DNA from: Paenibacillus humicus NBRC 102415
Lineage (GTDB): Bacteria > Bacillota > Bacilli > Paenibacillales > Paenibacillaceae
Assembly: GCF_004000905.1 (NCBI RefSeq)
Contig: NZ_BIMD01000017.1
Location: 29,528 to 93,527 of the forward strand
Direction: 5' to 3'
Length of the DNA stretch: 64,000 nt
The translations under genes and the position numbers were made by a program. Positions 36,606-46,389 of this stretch are shown here, piece by piece. The stretch's first letter is position 1; each line of letters opens with the position of its first letter. A model generated the notes under the pieces. The model saw only the letters and a list, made by a program, of their open reading frames with translations, ran no database searches and was not told the DNA's origin.

Positions 36606-36950
36606 TTAGCGGCGGATTTCCTTGATACGGGCCGCTTTGCCGCGCAGTTCGCGCAGGTAGTACAGTTTCGCGCGACGAACTTTGCCGCGACGGGTAACTT
36701 CGATGCGGTCAATCTTAGGCGAGTTGATCGGGAACGTACGCTCCACGCCAACGCCGTAAGAAATTTTGCGGACGGTGAACGTCTCGCTGATTCCGCCGCC
36801 GCGACGTTTGATGACAACGCCCTCGAACAGCTGAACCCGCTCACGGGAACCCTCGATAACCTTTACGTACACCTTAAGCGTGTCGCCTGGACGGAAGCTA
36901 GGGATGTCCGTACGAAGCTGCTCTTGAGCAATCGTTTGTAAAAGATTCAT
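36606..36950 (-). CDS. rplS: 50S ribosomal protein L19
   Basis: L19 of 114 residues from the ATG at 36950 ([17 protein letters not shown]), supported by AAGGAGT 10 nt upstream. An in-frame start at 36974 would add eight residues and has no site. The signature [19 protein letters not shown] is at the C-terminus. It has a leader and its own promoter, although trmD lies just upstream. Confidence 0.98.
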   Translation of the reverse strand: MNLLQTIAQEQLRTDIPSFRPGDTLKVYVKVIEGSRERVQLFEGVVIKRRGGGISETFTVRKISYGVGVERTFPINSPKIDRIEVTRRGKVRRAKLYYLRELRGKAARIKEIRR

Positions 36951-37055
36951 GAGTTTAGTCACTCCTTCCACCATAGACGTTCATATAAGCTAACCGGCTC
37001 GCCTTGTGAGCCGGATCATGGCCGATAGAGGACCGTCCGAGTCATTAAAACAACA
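36951..37055 (-). promoter_or_regulatory. rplS 5' leader with hairpin
   Basis: About 105 nt between the predicted start of transcription and rplS. It contains a 7-bp hairpin CCGGCTC/GAGCCGG (36994-37000 with 37008-37014) and the short self-complementary GGACGGTCC (near 37031-37039). Firmicutes have an L19 leader element at this place; I cannot confirm a match by eye. Confidence 0.45.
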
Positions 37056-37061
37056 TTTCAA

Positions 37062-37090
37062 ATCATACCATATCCAAGCCCGGAAAACAA
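37062..37090 (-). promoter_or_regulatory. Promoter for rplS
   Basis: TTGTTT (37085-37090), 17-bp spacer, TATGAT (37062-37067), read on the minus strand. The -10 matches 5 of 6. Start near 37055. It allows L19 to be made independently of trmD. Confidence 0.65.
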
Positions 37091-37117
37091 CCTCATCTTC
37101 ATGAATCGAGCTGTCTT

Positions 37118-37906
37118 TCAGGAAAAAGATTCCGGATCCGCAGCCTGGGACTTTCGCTCGCGCAGCCATTTCCGCTCTTTTTCGGTCAGCTCCGCCGTCT
37201 CCAGCAGATCAGGCCTGCGTTGGAGCGTCCTCTGCAGCGATTGCTCGCGCCTCCAGGCGTCGATGTTGCGGTGATGTCCCGAGATCAGCACCTCGGGAAC
37301 ATCCCAGCCGCGGAAGCTCGCCGGACGTGTATAGTGGGGGTATTCAAGCAGTCCGGTGCTGTAGGAGTCCGTAACGGCGGACGATTCGTTGCCGAGCACG
37401 CCTGGCAGCAGCCGGACGACGCTGTCGATCATGACCATCGCCGGCAGCTCGCCTCCGGTCAGCACATAGTCGCCGATCGACAGCTCGTCGGTCACGAGAT
37501 GCTCGCGGATGCGCTCGTCGTAGCCCTCGTAATGGCCGCAAATGAAAATCAAGCGTTCCTCGCGCGCGAGCTCTTCCGCCTTGCGCTGGCTGAACGGCTC
37601 CCCTTGCGGACACATCAGAATAATGCGCGGAGGTTTGCTCTCCGCCGCCTGAGACTCGACAGCGCCGCCGCTGGAGCCCCCGAGCAGATCCTCGACCGCC
37701 GAGAACACCGGCTCGGCCTTCAGCACCATGCCGCCGCCTCCGCCGTAAGGATAGTCATCGACGGTATTGTGCTTGTTGTTGGCATAATTCCGAAAGTTGA
37801 CTGCCTGCAGCGAAACGATGCCTTTGTCCCTGGCCTTGCCGAGTATGCTCGCTCCGAACACGCCGTCGAACATTTCCGGAAACAGCGTCAAAACGTCGAT
37901 GCGCAT
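37118..37906 (-). CDS. trmD: tRNA (guanine-37-N1) methyltransferase TrmD
   Basis: A 262-residue SPOUT methyltransferase that modifies G37 and prevents frameshifting. The N-terminus [32 protein letters not shown], and the trefoil-knot SAM site [19 protein letters not shown] with GVLGNE are intact. An extra low-complexity stretch ([18 protein letters not shown]) lies at about 77-94 next to the usual flexible linker. rimM ends 4 bp upstream. Confidence 0.97.
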   Translation of the reverse strand: MRIDVLTLFPEMFDGVFGASILGKARDKGIVSLQAVNFRNYANNKHNTVDDYPYGGGGGMVLKAEPVFSAVEDLLGGSSGGAVESQAAESKPPRIILMCPQGEPFSQRKAEELAREERLIFICGHYEGYDERIREHLVTDELSIGDYVLTGGELPAMVMIDSVVRLLPGVLGNESSAVTDSYSTGLLEYPHYTRPASFRGWDVPEVLISGHHRNIDAWRREQSLQRTLQRRPDLLETAELTEKERKWLRERKSQAADPESFS

Positions 37907-37910
37907 CTCC

Positions 37911-38429
37911 TTACATCAATCCTTCCATGAGCCGTACCGTTACTCGCTTCGCACGCACATTCACGTCAAGCACGACGTCGTCGATGTAAGGAAGCAGCAG
38001 CTCCTTGCCGTCCTTCAGCTCCACCGCCCAGACATCATTGGCGCCGGGACGGAGAATCTCGGTCACAAGTCCGAGGCTTTCTCCCTCTTCCGTGACGACT
38101 TCGGAGCCGATGATGTCCGTGTAGTAGAATTCGCCCTTTGCAAGCGGCTCGCGCTGGGAATCGGACACCTTCATCAGATATCCCTTGAACTTTTCGACCT
38201 CGTTGATGTTTTCGTAGCCTTTCAGCTTGACGATGTACACGTTCTTATGCGATCTGGAGCTTTGAACCTCAACCTGAACGCCGCCGGGAGTGCCTTCCTT
38301 CTGCAGGGAAAGCCTGCTTCCAGGGGCAAAGCGCTGATCGGCAAAGTCCGTATGCGGCACGACCTTAAGCTCGCCGCGGATGCCTTGCGTATTCACGATC
38401 TCGCCGACTGTAAACCACTGCTCCGCCAT
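37911..38429 (-). CDS. rimM: 16S rRNA processing protein RimM
   Basis: A 172-residue 30S maturation factor that binds S19. The N-terminal RimM domain has [16 protein letters not shown] and the C-terminal PRC barrel reads [20 protein letters not shown] at about 117-136. It lies 4 bp before trmD. The rpsP terminator lies upstream, so rimM-trmD has its own transcription start; no KhpA gene is found between rpsP and rimM. Confidence 0.96.
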   Translation of the reverse strand: MAEQWFTVGEIVNTQGIRGELKVVPHTDFADQRFAPGSRLSLQKEGTPGGVQVEVQSSRSHKNVYIVKLKGYENINEVEKFKGYLMKVSDSQREPLAKGEFYYTDIIGSEVVTEEGESLGLVTEILRPGANDVWAVELKDGKELLLPYIDDVVLDVNVRAKRVTVRLMEGLM

Positions 38430-38513
38430 GCTCAGTTCCTCCTTGGTTAATGACGCCTGTGCGAATGATCACGGCGTTCGCTCCTGGCGCCGTCAAGAAT
38501 TAATTTCGGAAGC

Positions 38514-38545
38514 AAAAGGGCTAGGATATTCATCCTAACCCTTTT
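38514..38545 (-). terminator. Terminator after rpsP
   Basis: A stem of 7 + 6 bp with one mismatch (38514-38527 with 38532-38545), loop ATTC, and TTTTGCTTCC in the minus direction. The T-run is short, so read-through into rimM is possible. A second weaker hairpin lies at 38558-38578. Confidence 0.7.
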
Positions 38546-38585
38546 CCGAGCTTATATTCGGGAAATCCCTTTTCGGGGAAAATCC

Positions 38586-38858
38586 TTACTTTTGAAGTTT
38601 CTGCTCGTGGAATTTCTTGAGCACGCCTGCTTTGGAAAGCAGGTTGCGGACGGTGTCGGATGCTTGAGCTCCGGTTTGCAGCCATTTGAGGGCTTTTTCT
38701 TCGTCGATGTTCACTTGAGCCGGTTGTGCAACCGGGTTATAAGTGCCGATTTCTTCGATGAAACGGCCGTCACGCGGCGAACGGGAATCAGAAACTACCA
38801 GACGGTAGAACGGGGCTTTGTGGGCACCAATGCGTTTGAGACGGATACGTACTGCCAT
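38586..38858 (-). CDS. rpsP: 30S ribosomal protein S16
   Basis: S16 of 90 residues: [20 protein letters not shown], then [20 protein letters not shown] and the C-terminal helix. A GGAGG lies 8 nt before the ATG. ffh lies 85 bp upstream. Confidence 0.98.
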   Translation of the reverse strand: MAVRIRLKRIGAHKAPFYRLVVSDSRSPRDGRFIEEIGTYNPVAQPAQVNIDEEKALKWLQTGAQASDTVRNLLSKAGVLKKFHEQKLQK

Positions 38859-38943
38859 TATACTTCACCTCCTTGAAAGAATAAGACGTCTTCGGCGTTC
38901 CCTGAAAAGGAATCGCTTCCCGGACGTTATCGCAGGCTGAAGA

Positions 38944-40329
38944 TCAGCCGAACGGGAACTTCATGTTTTTGCCGAGCAAGCCTTTGAGGCCTTTCATGCC
39001 GCCTTTGGGGCCTTTCGGACCCATCATGGAGGAGAATTGCTTCATCATCTTGCGCATGTCGTCGAACTGCTTGATCAGCCGGTTGACTTCCGCCACCGAG
39101 GTGCCGCTGCCTGCGGCGATCCGCTTGCGGCGGCTGTGGTTGAGAAGCTCGGGCTTGCGCTTCTCTTCTGTCGTCATCGACTTCACGATCGCTTCGACAC
39201 GGCCGACCTGCTTGTCGTCCACTTTGAGATCCTTCATGCCCTTCATCTTGTTCATGCCGGGCAGCATATCCATGATCTGATCCAGCGGGCCCATGCTGCG
39301 GACCTGCTCCATCTGCTCCAGGAAATCCTCGAAGGTGAACTCGGCGTTGCGCATCTTGCGCTCCATCTCGGCAGCCTTGTCGGCGTCGATGCTGGACTGC
39401 GCCTTCTCAATGAGGGAGAGCATGTCGCCCATGCCGAGAATCCGGGAAGCCATCCGTTCCGGATGGAACGGCTCCAGCGGCTCGATCTTCTCGCCGGTCG
39501 CGGCGAACTTGATCGGGCAGCCCGTGACGGCCTTGACCGAGAGGGCCGCTCCGCCGCGGGTATCGCCGTCGAGCTTCGTCAGCACGACGCCGGTGAGCGC
39601 CAGCTGGTCATGGAAGCTCTGGGCGACGTTGACCGCTTCCTGGCCGGTCATCGCATCCACGACGAGCAGCACTTCATCGGGCTTGGTCACTTCATGGATC
39701 TGCTTCAGCTCTTCCATGAGCGCCTCGTCGATGTGAAGGCGGCCGGCCGTATCGATGATGACATAGTCCAGGCCGTTCTCCTTGGCGTGCTCGACGCCCT
39801 GGCGGGCGATCTCGACCGGAGAGGTCTGGTCGCCCATGGTGAACACCGGCACGCCGATGCCTCCGCCCACGACCTGCAGCTGCTTGATCGCCGCCGGGCG
39901 GTAGATGTCGCCCGCCACGAGCAGCGGCTTGTGGTTGGATTTCTTCAGCATGAGGGCAAGCTTGCCGGAAGTGGTCGTTTTGCCGGCGCCCTGCAGGCCC
40001 GCCATCATGATGACCGTCGGAGGACGGTTCGCCTTGGCCAGCTTGCTCTGCGTGCCGCCCATCAGCTCCGTCAATTCCTTGTTGACGATGTCGATGATGA
40101 CCATGCCCGGCGTGAAGCTTTTCTGCAGCTCCTGGCCGAGGGCGCGCTCCTTCACCTTGGCGATGAATTCCTTGACGACCTTGAAGTTGACGTCGGCTTC
40201 CAGCAGTGCGAGCCTGACCTCGCGCATGGCTTCGTTCACATCGTCTTCCGTTACCTTGCCTTTGCCCCGCAGCTTGCCGAATACGTTCTGCAGCCGGCTA
40301 GACAACCCTTCAAAAGCCATTCCCGCCAC
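38944..40329 (-). CDS. ffh: Signal recognition particle GTPase Ffh
   Basis: A 461-residue SRP54 protein. The NG domain has GLQGAGKTTTSGKLALML at about 108-125, DTAGRLHID near 190, and TKLDGDTRGGAALS; the Met-rich M domain (about 310-430) binds 4.5S RNA and signal peptides. The tail is Gly/Lys/Met-rich (GPKGPKGGMKGLKG). It is co-transcribed with ylxM 61 bp upstream. Confidence 0.98.
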   Translation of the reverse strand: MAGMAFEGLSSRLQNVFGKLRGKGKVTEDDVNEAMREVRLALLEADVNFKVVKEFIAKVKERALGQELQKSFTPGMVIIDIVNKELTELMGGTQSKLAKANRPPTVIMMAGLQGAGKTTTSGKLALMLKKSNHKPLLVAGDIYRPAAIKQLQVVGGGIGVPVFTMGDQTSPVEIARQGVEHAKENGLDYVIIDTAGRLHIDEALMEELKQIHEVTKPDEVLLVVDAMTGQEAVNVAQSFHDQLALTGVVLTKLDGDTRGGAALSVKAVTGCPIKFAATGEKIEPLEPFHPERMASRILGMGDMLSLIEKAQSSIDADKAAEMERKMRNAEFTFEDFLEQMEQVRSMGPLDQIMDMLPGMNKMKGMKDLKVDDKQVGRVEAIVKSMTTEEKRKPELLNHSRRKRIAAGSGTSVAEVNRLIKQFDDMRKMMKQFSSMMGPKGPKGGMKGLKGLLGKNMKFPFG

Positions 40330-40390
40330 CTCCTGTCCGCTTCCATGCGTATGTTGTCGTTATATCAGCCGCCATAAGGCGGTCATTCTC

Positions 40391-40771
40391 TCAATTCTCC
40401 TGCTCTCCAGGCATGAGCGACTCCCGGAGAGCCTCCGCCAGCTCCGCGAGCCTGGCTCCGGCAGGGGTGAGAGCGATCTCTCCCAGCTCCGCCTGCAGCT
40501 CGTCCAGCAGTCTGGAGGCCGCCACCGAGCGGGACAGCATTCCGAGCTTCGACTCGTAATCCTCCAGCAGCGCCGCGCCGCGCTTGACATGCTCATATAC
40601 CGCTTGGCGGCTGATGCCGAGCTCGGCGGCGATCTCTCCGAGCGAGAAATCGTCCAGGAAATAATACGTCAGGATGGAGACCTGCTTCTCCGTAAGCAGC
40701 TGACCGTACAGATCGAACAGCATGTTGATCCGTGTCGTCTTCTCCAGCGCGTCGCGCTGATCGGCAGCCAT
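40391..40771 (-). CDS. ylxM: SRP-associated helix-turn-helix protein YlxM
   Basis: A 126-residue UPF0122 protein: TRINMLFDLYGQLLTEKQ, the DDFSLGEIAAELGISRQAVYE helix-turn-helix at about 48-68, then a charged helix. YlxM modulates SRP in Gram-positives. It is the first gene of the ylxM-ffh-rpsP operon behind a near-consensus promoter. Confidence 0.95.
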   Translation of the reverse strand: MAADQRDALEKTTRINMLFDLYGQLLTEKQVSILTYYFLDDFSLGEIAAELGISRQAVYEHVKRGAALLEDYESKLGMLSRSVAASRLLDELQAELGEIALTPAGARLAELAEALRESLMPGEQEN

Positions 40772-40836
40772 CGGCAGCAGCTCCTTCCAGATCTTGCAGG
40801 CCGGCCGCAGCCGGTCATCCTGCGTTAGCGAAACTT

Positions 40837-40865
40837 ATCATACCCTACGCCGGGGCAGGTGTCAA
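40837..40865 (-). promoter_or_regulatory. Strong sigma-A promoter for ylxM-ffh-rpsP
   Basis: TTGACA (40860-40865), 17-bp spacer, TATGAT (40837-40842) on the minus strand: 11 of 12 consensus bases. Start near 40830, about 60 nt before ylxM. Confidence 0.85.
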
Positions 40866-40890
40866 GCTTTTGACCTTGTCAGCAATCAGG

Positions 40891-41886
40891 CTATTGTTCC
40901 GGCCCGGAATCCTGATCCCGGATAAGGCCCGCGAACAACGCATGCACGAACTGCTCGGAGTCGAATTGCTGGAGGTCCTCCATCTTCTCGCCGAGGCCGA
41001 CGAACTTGACGGGAAGGTCCAGCTCATGGCGGATCGCGATGACGATCCCGCCCTTGGCCGTGCTGTCGAGCTTCGTCAGCACGAGGCCGGTCACGCCGCT
41101 CTTCTCGCCGAACATCTTGGCCTGGCTGAGCGCGTTCTGCCCCGTATTGGCGTCGAGAACGAGCAGCACCTCATGCGGAGCGCCCGGAATCTCGCGCTGG
41201 ATGACGCGGAAGATCTTGTTCAGCTCTTCCATCAGGTTGCTCTTGTTCTGCAGCCTGCCCGCCGTGTCGCACAGAAGGACGTCCGCCTTGCGCTGCTTGG
41301 CCGCCTGGACGGCGTCATACATGACCGCCGCCGGATCGGAGCCCGCCTGCTGGCGGATGACGTCGACGCCGACGCGCTGGCCCCACACTTCAAGCTGCTC
41401 GATCGCGCCGGCCCGGAAGGTGTCGCCGGCCGCCATCAGCACCGATTTCCCCTCGCTCTTGAACTTATGGGCGAGCTTGCCGATCGTCGTCGTTTTGCCG
41501 ACGCCGTTGACCCCGACGAACAGAATGACCGTGATGCCTTCGTCCGCCATGCGCAGCTCGCTGCCGTTGTCGCTGCCGAGCAGGCCGATCAGCTTCTCCG
41601 ACAGCACCGGCTGCAGCTGCGCGGCATCCTCGATCTTGCGCTTCTTCACCTCGGATCGCAGGTCGTCGATCAATTCCATGACGGTGTTGACGCCGACATC
41701 CGCGCTGATGAGGATTTCCTCCAGCTCCTCGTAGAAATCCTCGTCGATCTTCTTCCTGCGGGTGATGAGCTCCTCCACCCGTTCCACGAGAGCCGTGCGG
41801 GTTTTGGCCAGCCCGTCCTTGAATATCGTCGTGACCGACTCCGTCTTGGAGGCGATGCTTTCTCTAAGCTTCTTGAAAAATCCCAT
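40891..41886 (-). CDS. ftsY: SRP receptor FtsY
   Basis: A 331-residue SRP receptor with the short Gram-positive A region (MGFFKKLRESIASKTESV). The GTPase has GVNGVGKTTTIGKLAHKF at about 123-140, DTAGRLQNK, and TKLDSTAKGGIVI near 281. It docks SRP-ribosome complexes to SecYEG. smc lies 75 bp upstream. Confidence 0.98.
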   Translation of the reverse strand: MGFFKKLRESIASKTESVTTIFKDGLAKTRTALVERVEELITRRKKIDEDFYEELEEILISADVGVNTVMELIDDLRSEVKKRKIEDAAQLQPVLSEKLIGLLGSDNGSELRMADEGITVILFVGVNGVGKTTTIGKLAHKFKSEGKSVLMAAGDTFRAGAIEQLEVWGQRVGVDVIRQQAGSDPAAVMYDAVQAAKQRKADVLLCDTAGRLQNKSNLMEELNKIFRVIQREIPGAPHEVLLVLDANTGQNALSQAKMFGEKSGVTGLVLTKLDSTAKGGIVIAIRHELDLPVKFVGLGEKMEDLQQFDSEQFVHALFAGLIRDQDSGPEQ

Positions 41887-41961
41887 GCCGTTTCCTCCGG
41901 TCCTTCATTATTCTATAGTCGAGGCAGGCAGCGATGGCGCCGCCGCCCTCTGTTGCGCCAA

Positions 41962-44900
41962 TCAGGCCGATACGGCCGCCTCCTCGTCCTCAAGCCGCAC
42001 CGATACGAGCTTGGAGACGCCGCCCTCCTCCATCGTGACGCCGTACAGCACGTCCGCTTCCTCCATCGTGCCTTTGCGGTGGGTGACGACGATGAACTGG
42101 GTCAGCTCCGAGAACTCCCGCAAATACTGGGCGAAGCGCGCGACATTGGCCTCGTCGAGCGCCGCCTCCACCTCGTCGAGCACGCAGAAGGGAACGGGCT
42201 TGACCTGGAGGATGGCGAACAGCAAGGCGATCGCGGTCAGCGCCCTCTCGCCGCCGGAGAGCAGCTGCAGGTTCTGCAGCTTCTTGCCCGGAGGCTGGGC
42301 GACGATGTCGATGCCGGTCTCGAGCACCCGTTCGGGATCGACGAGCACCAGATCGGCGCGCCCTCCTCCGAACAGCTTGGAGAATACGACGACGAAGTGG
42401 CGGCGGATCTCCTCGAAGGTGATCCGGAAGCGCTTCGACATCTCCTCGTCCATCTCCCGGATGACTTCATAGAGCGTCGCCTTGGCCTCGACGAGATCCA
42501 GCCTCTGCGCATCCAGGAATTCATAGCGTTCCCGAACCCGCTGGTATTCTTCGATGGCGCCAAGATTGACTTCGCCGAGCGAGGCGATGCGCCGCTTCAA
42601 GTCGCGCACCGCCGTCTGCACCTCGGCGGCTTCTCCCGCCATGGAATAGCGGGTTTTGGCCAGCTCATAGCTGAGGCCGTATTCCTCGCTCAGCTTGCGG
42701 AGAAGGTTGTCCAGCTCCACATCCAGCCGGTTGACGGCGATTTCCGTCTGCCGGAGCTGCTCCTCGACGCGCTTCAGTCCGCTGCGCTGCTCGCGGGTTT
42801 CGCTTTCGCCCAGCTCAAGCTCCTTGCTCTTGTCCGCGCGCGCCGACCGCTTGAGATCCGTCTGCGCGGAGCATTCCTCCTTGCGCAGCCGCAGCCGGTT
42901 GAGCTCCTCGATCTGCTTCACCGACTCGGCTTCGAGCGATTCCTGCTCTTGAAGGCGCTCGCGCAGCGCGGCCTCCAGGGAAGCCGCCTCCGACCGCGCC
43001 CTGCCGCTGTCGCCCTTGATCCGGTTCAGCACGTCCTGTACGGCAAGCCGCTCCTGATCCGCCTTCGCGACCTGGATCTTGAGATCGGTCAGCTGCCCCT
43101 GCAGCTCCTCCTTCGCCGATTCGCTCGCCTTGCGCCGCTGCTCCGCCATCGCGATCGCTTCCTGCAGGCCCGCTTCGCGTATGCCCAGCTCATCGAGCCG
43201 GCTGGCGGCTTCCGCTGCCGCCTGGTCCAGCTGGCGCAGCTCCTCTTCGTTGCCGCTGCGGTCGGAACTGAAGACCGCGCCCTGTTCGGCAAGCGCGGCG
43301 GCCTCGCTCGTGACATGCTGCAGCTCCGTGCGCCTCTGCTGCTCCTGCACGTTCAGCCGCTCAGCCGTCTCCCGATGCTCGTCCCGATTTTGGGCGGCGA
43401 TAGACAATTCCTTGCGCAAGTCCGACTGTTCCCCCCGAAGCCGATCGATCTGCTTCTGCATGTCGGAGGCTTCCATGTCGAGCTGTTCGATCTGCCGCTG
43501 GCGGCCGAGCAGGCTTGCGCCTTTCTTCTGGAGACTGCCCCCGGTCATGGAGCCGCCGGCATTGACGACGTCGCCTTCCAGCGTCACGACGCGGAAGCGG
43601 TAGCCGCAGCGGGCTGCGATCCGGTTGGCGCATTCCAGATTCTCGGCCAGAAGCACGTTGCCGAGCAGATTGTTCACGATATTCTCGTACCGCGGCTCGC
43701 AGCCGACCAGCTCGGCGGCAACGCCGATGTAGCCTTCCATCGATGCGGCCTGGCGCTTGTCCTGCTCCGGAACCGATCTCCCCTTGATGACATCCAGGGG
43801 AAGGAACGTCGCCCGTCCCAGCTGACGCTGCTTCAGGAAAGCGATCGCCGCGCGCGCCGTCCGTTCGTCCTGCATGACGACATGCTGCAGCGCTCCGCCC
43901 AGTGCCGTCTCGACGGCGGTCTCGATCCGCTGCGGCACCCGGACGAGCTCGGCGACGGCGCCGTGCACGCCCTCGAGTCCTCCGGAAGAGCGCCGCGCAG
44001 CCTTGAGCACCTCGCGGACGCCGTGCATGAAGCCGTCGAGCGCATCCTGCATTTCCTTCATCGTATCCCGGCGCGAGGTGAGCGCCTCCAGCCGCTGCTC
44101 CCATTTGCGCAAGGCGGCGCCGGCTTCCTCCTGCAGACGCTGAATCTCCTGCAGCCGCTGGGATTGCTGTATGTATTGGTTCCGAACGGACTCCAGCTCC
44201 TGCACCGTCCGCTTGAGCGACAGCTCAAGCTCGGCCCTGCGGCTCTCCAGCCGTTCCGAATTCTCCTGCCATTTGCCCTCTTCGCCGCCAAGGCGGTCCA
44301 TTCGGCGCTGGAGCGATTCCTTCTGCTGCTCGGAATAGCGGATTTCGTTGCGCAGCTGGGCCATCGTGCTCAGCACTTCCAGCAATTCGCCCTTGAGCGA
44401 TTCGCCCGCTTCGGTCGAAATGCCTCCGGCGACTCCCGCCAGGCGGCCTTCTTCTCCCTGCATTCGGCTGCGGAGATCGATGAGGACAGCCTCCAAGGCG
44501 CTTGCCTTGGCCCGGATCTCCTCTTCCTCCGCGGCCATCTGCTCCTGGCGGCCGCGCAGCGATTCCAGCGACTGCTCCAGCTGGACGCGGTTGCCGTCGA
44601 GGTTGCGGCGGCGCTCCTTGAGCACCTCGCCGTATCCTTCGCATTTCTCGTAGTCCTCGCTGTACTGCAGCATAACCGCATGCAGCTCCTCCAGCTGCGA
44701 CTCCAGCTCGCGCAGCTGCATGCGGTCCTTCTCCAGCAGCGCATCATGCTTGCTGACGACCGAGGACAGCTCCAGCTCCTCCTTGCGGAGAACTTCGAGC
44801 TTGGCGTTGTTCTCGTTCCAGCCTTGATGCACCTGATCGATCTGATGGACGTACAGGCCGATCTCGCTGCTCTTGAGCTCTTCCTTGAGCGCCTTGAACT

Positions 44901-45540
44901 GGATCGCCCGCTCCGACTGCTCCCGCAGCGGCTCGACCTGATCCTCCAGCTCCGAGACGAGGTCGTAGATGCGCAGCAGGTTGCTCTCGGTGTCGTCCAG
45001 CTTGCGCTGGGCTTCCCGCTTGCGGGATTTGTACTTCACGATGCCGGAGGCTTCCTCGAAAATGCCGCGCCGGTCCTCCGAACGCGTGCTGAGGATTTCC
45101 TCGATGCGGCCCTGCCCGATGATGGAATAGGCTTCCTTGCCGATGCCCGTATCCATGAACAGCTCCGTAATATCCTTGAGCCGGCAGGACTGGCGGTTGA
45201 TCATATATTCGCTGTCGCCGCTCCGGTGCACGCGCCTGGTCACCGTCACCTCCTGATGCTCGAGCGACAGCGTGCCGTCGGAGTTGTCCAGCGTCAGCGA
45301 GACCTCGCCGTAATTGACCGCCTTGCGGGCGTCGCTTCCGGCGAAGATGATGTCTTCCATCTTGCCGCCGCGGAGGCTCTTGGCGCTCTGCTCGCCGAGC
45401 ACCCACCGGATGCCGTCGGAAATATTGCTCTTGCCGCTGCCGTTAGGCCCGACGACGGCGGTAATGCCGCGAACAAACTCCATTTCGGTTTTGTCCGCAA
45501 AGGATTTGAAGCCCGATAATTCAATCCGTTTCAACAACAT
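41962..45540 (-). CDS. smc: Chromosome segregation ATPase Smc
   Basis: The 1192-residue condensin subunit. Walker A GPNGSGKSN is at 31-39, the hinge lies near 510-680 (EGVHGAVAELVRV ... NAGGSMTGG), flanked by long coiled coils, and the C-terminal head has the signature LSGGERALTAIA and VLDEVEAALDEANV. It organises and resolves replicating chromosomes with ScpAB. It has its own promoter and starts 87 bp beyond the rnc terminator. Confidence 0.98.
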   Translation of the reverse strand: MLLKRIELSGFKSFADKTEMEFVRGITAVVGPNGSGKSNISDGIRWVLGEQSAKSLRGGKMEDIIFAGSDARKAVNYGEVSLTLDNSDGTLSLEHQEVTVTRRVHRSGDSEYMINRQSCRLKDITELFMDTGIGKEAYSIIGQGRIEEILSTRSEDRRGIFEEASGIVKYKSRKREAQRKLDDTESNLLRIYDLVSELEDQVEPLREQSERAIQFKALKEELKSSEIGLYVHQIDQVHQGWNENNAKLEVLRKEELELSSVVSKHDALLEKDRMQLRELESQLEELHAVMLQYSEDYEKCEGYGEVLKERRRNLDGNRVQLEQSLESLRGRQEQMAAEEEEIRAKASALEAVLIDLRSRMQGEEGRLAGVAGGISTEAGESLKGELLEVLSTMAQLRNEIRYSEQQKESLQRRMDRLGGEEGKWQENSERLESRRAELELSLKRTVQELESVRNQYIQQSQRLQEIQRLQEEAGAALRKWEQRLEALTSRRDTMKEMQDALDGFMHGVREVLKAARRSSGGLEGVHGAVAELVRVPQRIETAVETALGGALQHVVMQDERTARAAIAFLKQRQLGRATFLPLDVIKGRSVPEQDKRQAASMEGYIGVAAELVGCEPRYENIVNNLLGNVLLAENLECANRIAARCGYRFRVVTLEGDVVNAGGSMTGGSLQKKGASLLGRQRQIEQLDMEASDMQKQIDRLRGEQSDLRKELSIAAQNRDEHRETAERLNVQEQQRRTELQHVTSEAAALAEQGAVFSSDRSGNEEELRQLDQAAAEAASRLDELGIREAGLQEAIAMAEQRRKASESAKEELQGQLTDLKIQVAKADQERLAVQDVLNRIKGDSGRARSEAASLEAALRERLQEQESLEAESVKQIEELNRLRLRKEECSAQTDLKRSARADKSKELELGESETREQRSGLKRVEEQLRQTEIAVNRLDVELDNLLRKLSEEYGLSYELAKTRYSMAGEAAEVQTAVRDLKRRIASLGEVNLGAIEEYQRVRERYEFLDAQRLDLVEAKATLYEVIREMDEEMSKRFRITFEEIRRHFVVVFSKLFGGGRADLVLVDPERVLETGIDIVAQPPGKKLQNLQLLSGGERALTAIALLFAILQVKPVPFCVLDEVEAALDEANVARFAQYLREFSELTQFIVVTHRKGTMEEADVLYGVTMEEGGVSKLVSVRLEDEEAAVSA

Positions 45541-45565
45541 GGGTAGCGGTTCACCTCTTGTGGCT

Positions 45566-45595
45566 ATTGTACCATACGGCAGGGCGGCTGGTCAG
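45566..45595 (-). promoter_or_regulatory. Promoter for smc
   Basis: CTGACC (45590-45595), 18-bp spacer, TACAAT (45566-45571) on the minus strand, about 25 bp before smc. The site AGAGGTG precedes the ATG. Confidence 0.6.
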
Positions 45596-45627
45596 CGTGC
45601 TTGGCGCGTCGAATCCTTCCATGGGAA

Positions 45628-45667
45628 ATAAAAAAAGCCCGGGCACCTGAAATGACGGTGCCGGGCT
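45628..45667 (-). terminator. Rho-independent terminator after rnc
   Basis: A GC-rich 11-bp stem with one bulge (45636-45647 with 45657-45667) followed by TTTTTTTATTTCC in the minus direction. It separates rnc from smc. Confidence 0.9.
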
Positions 45668-45684
45668 CTGGATGGCTGGCGGTG

Positions 45685-46389
45685 CTAATCGGCCTGCGGC
45701 TCCGAAACTGCCTGCCAAGCTTCCTCGGCGGCCTTCTGCTCCGCTTCCTTCTTGGTGCGTCCAATGCCGCGCCCGCGAATCTCCTCGCCGACGTGGACAT
45801 GAACGACGAACTCCCGGTCATGGGCCGGACCGCGCTCCTCGGCAACGCGGTATTCAACGCCGCCAAGGGAAAGATTCTGCACGCGCTCCTGCAGCTTGGA
45901 CTTGTAATCCTTGCCGGAGAGGCCCTCGTTGCCTTCCAGCCGGGCGAACATCACCCGGCGGAGAAAGTCCCTGACCGTGTCGACCCCGGCGTCCAAATAA
46001 AGCGATCCGACAAACGCTTCGAACAGATCGGCCAGCAGCGCAGGGCGCTGCCTGCCGCCAAGCTGCTCTTCGCCTTTGCCCAGACGGACGAACGAGCCGA
46101 AATCAAGCCGCTCGGCGAATCTGGCCAGCGAAGGCTCGCAGACGATCGCCGCCCGCATCCGGGTGAGATCTCCTTCCGGGCGCTCGGGATAAGTCTGGAA
46201 CAGATGCTCGGACACGAGCAGCTGAAGCACGGCGTCGCCCAGGAATTCGAGCCGTTCATTGTCTTCGGTTACGGCATCGCGGTGTTCGTTCACGTAGGAA
46301 GTATGCGTGAAAGCCTGTCTCAGCAGCTGGGGCTTGGCGAAGGTGAAGCCTAGCTGGCGCTGCAGGTCCTGAAATCGCTCACGCTTCAT
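45685..46389 (-). CDS. rnc: Ribonuclease III
   Basis: A 234-residue RNase III. The catalytic signature [20 protein letters not shown] is at about 43-62, with a second acidic motif in [17 protein letters not shown] near 120-136. The C-terminal dsRNA-binding domain (about 165-225) ends [16 protein letters not shown]. It processes rRNA and scRNA precursors. The start overlaps the fabF stop by 11 bp. Confidence 0.97.
   Translation of the reverse strand: MKRERFQDLQRQLGFTFAKPQLLRQAFTHTSYVNEHRDAVTEDNERLEFLGDAVLQLLVSEHLFQTYPERPEGDLTRMRAAIVCEPSLARFAERLDFGSFVRLGKGEEQLGGRQRPALLADLFEAFVGSLYLDAGVDTVRDFLRRVMFARLEGNEGLSGKDYKSKLQERVQNLSLGGVEYRVAEERGPAHDREFVVHVHVGEEIRGRGIGRTKKEAEQKAAEEAWQAVSEPQAD

Noticed and set aside
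40732..45519. A 4.8-kb open frame on the plus strand antisense to ylxM, ftsY and smc
   Set aside because: It mirrors the codon pattern of the well-supported minus-strand genes in GC-rich DNA, has no ribosome site and no recognisable domain.
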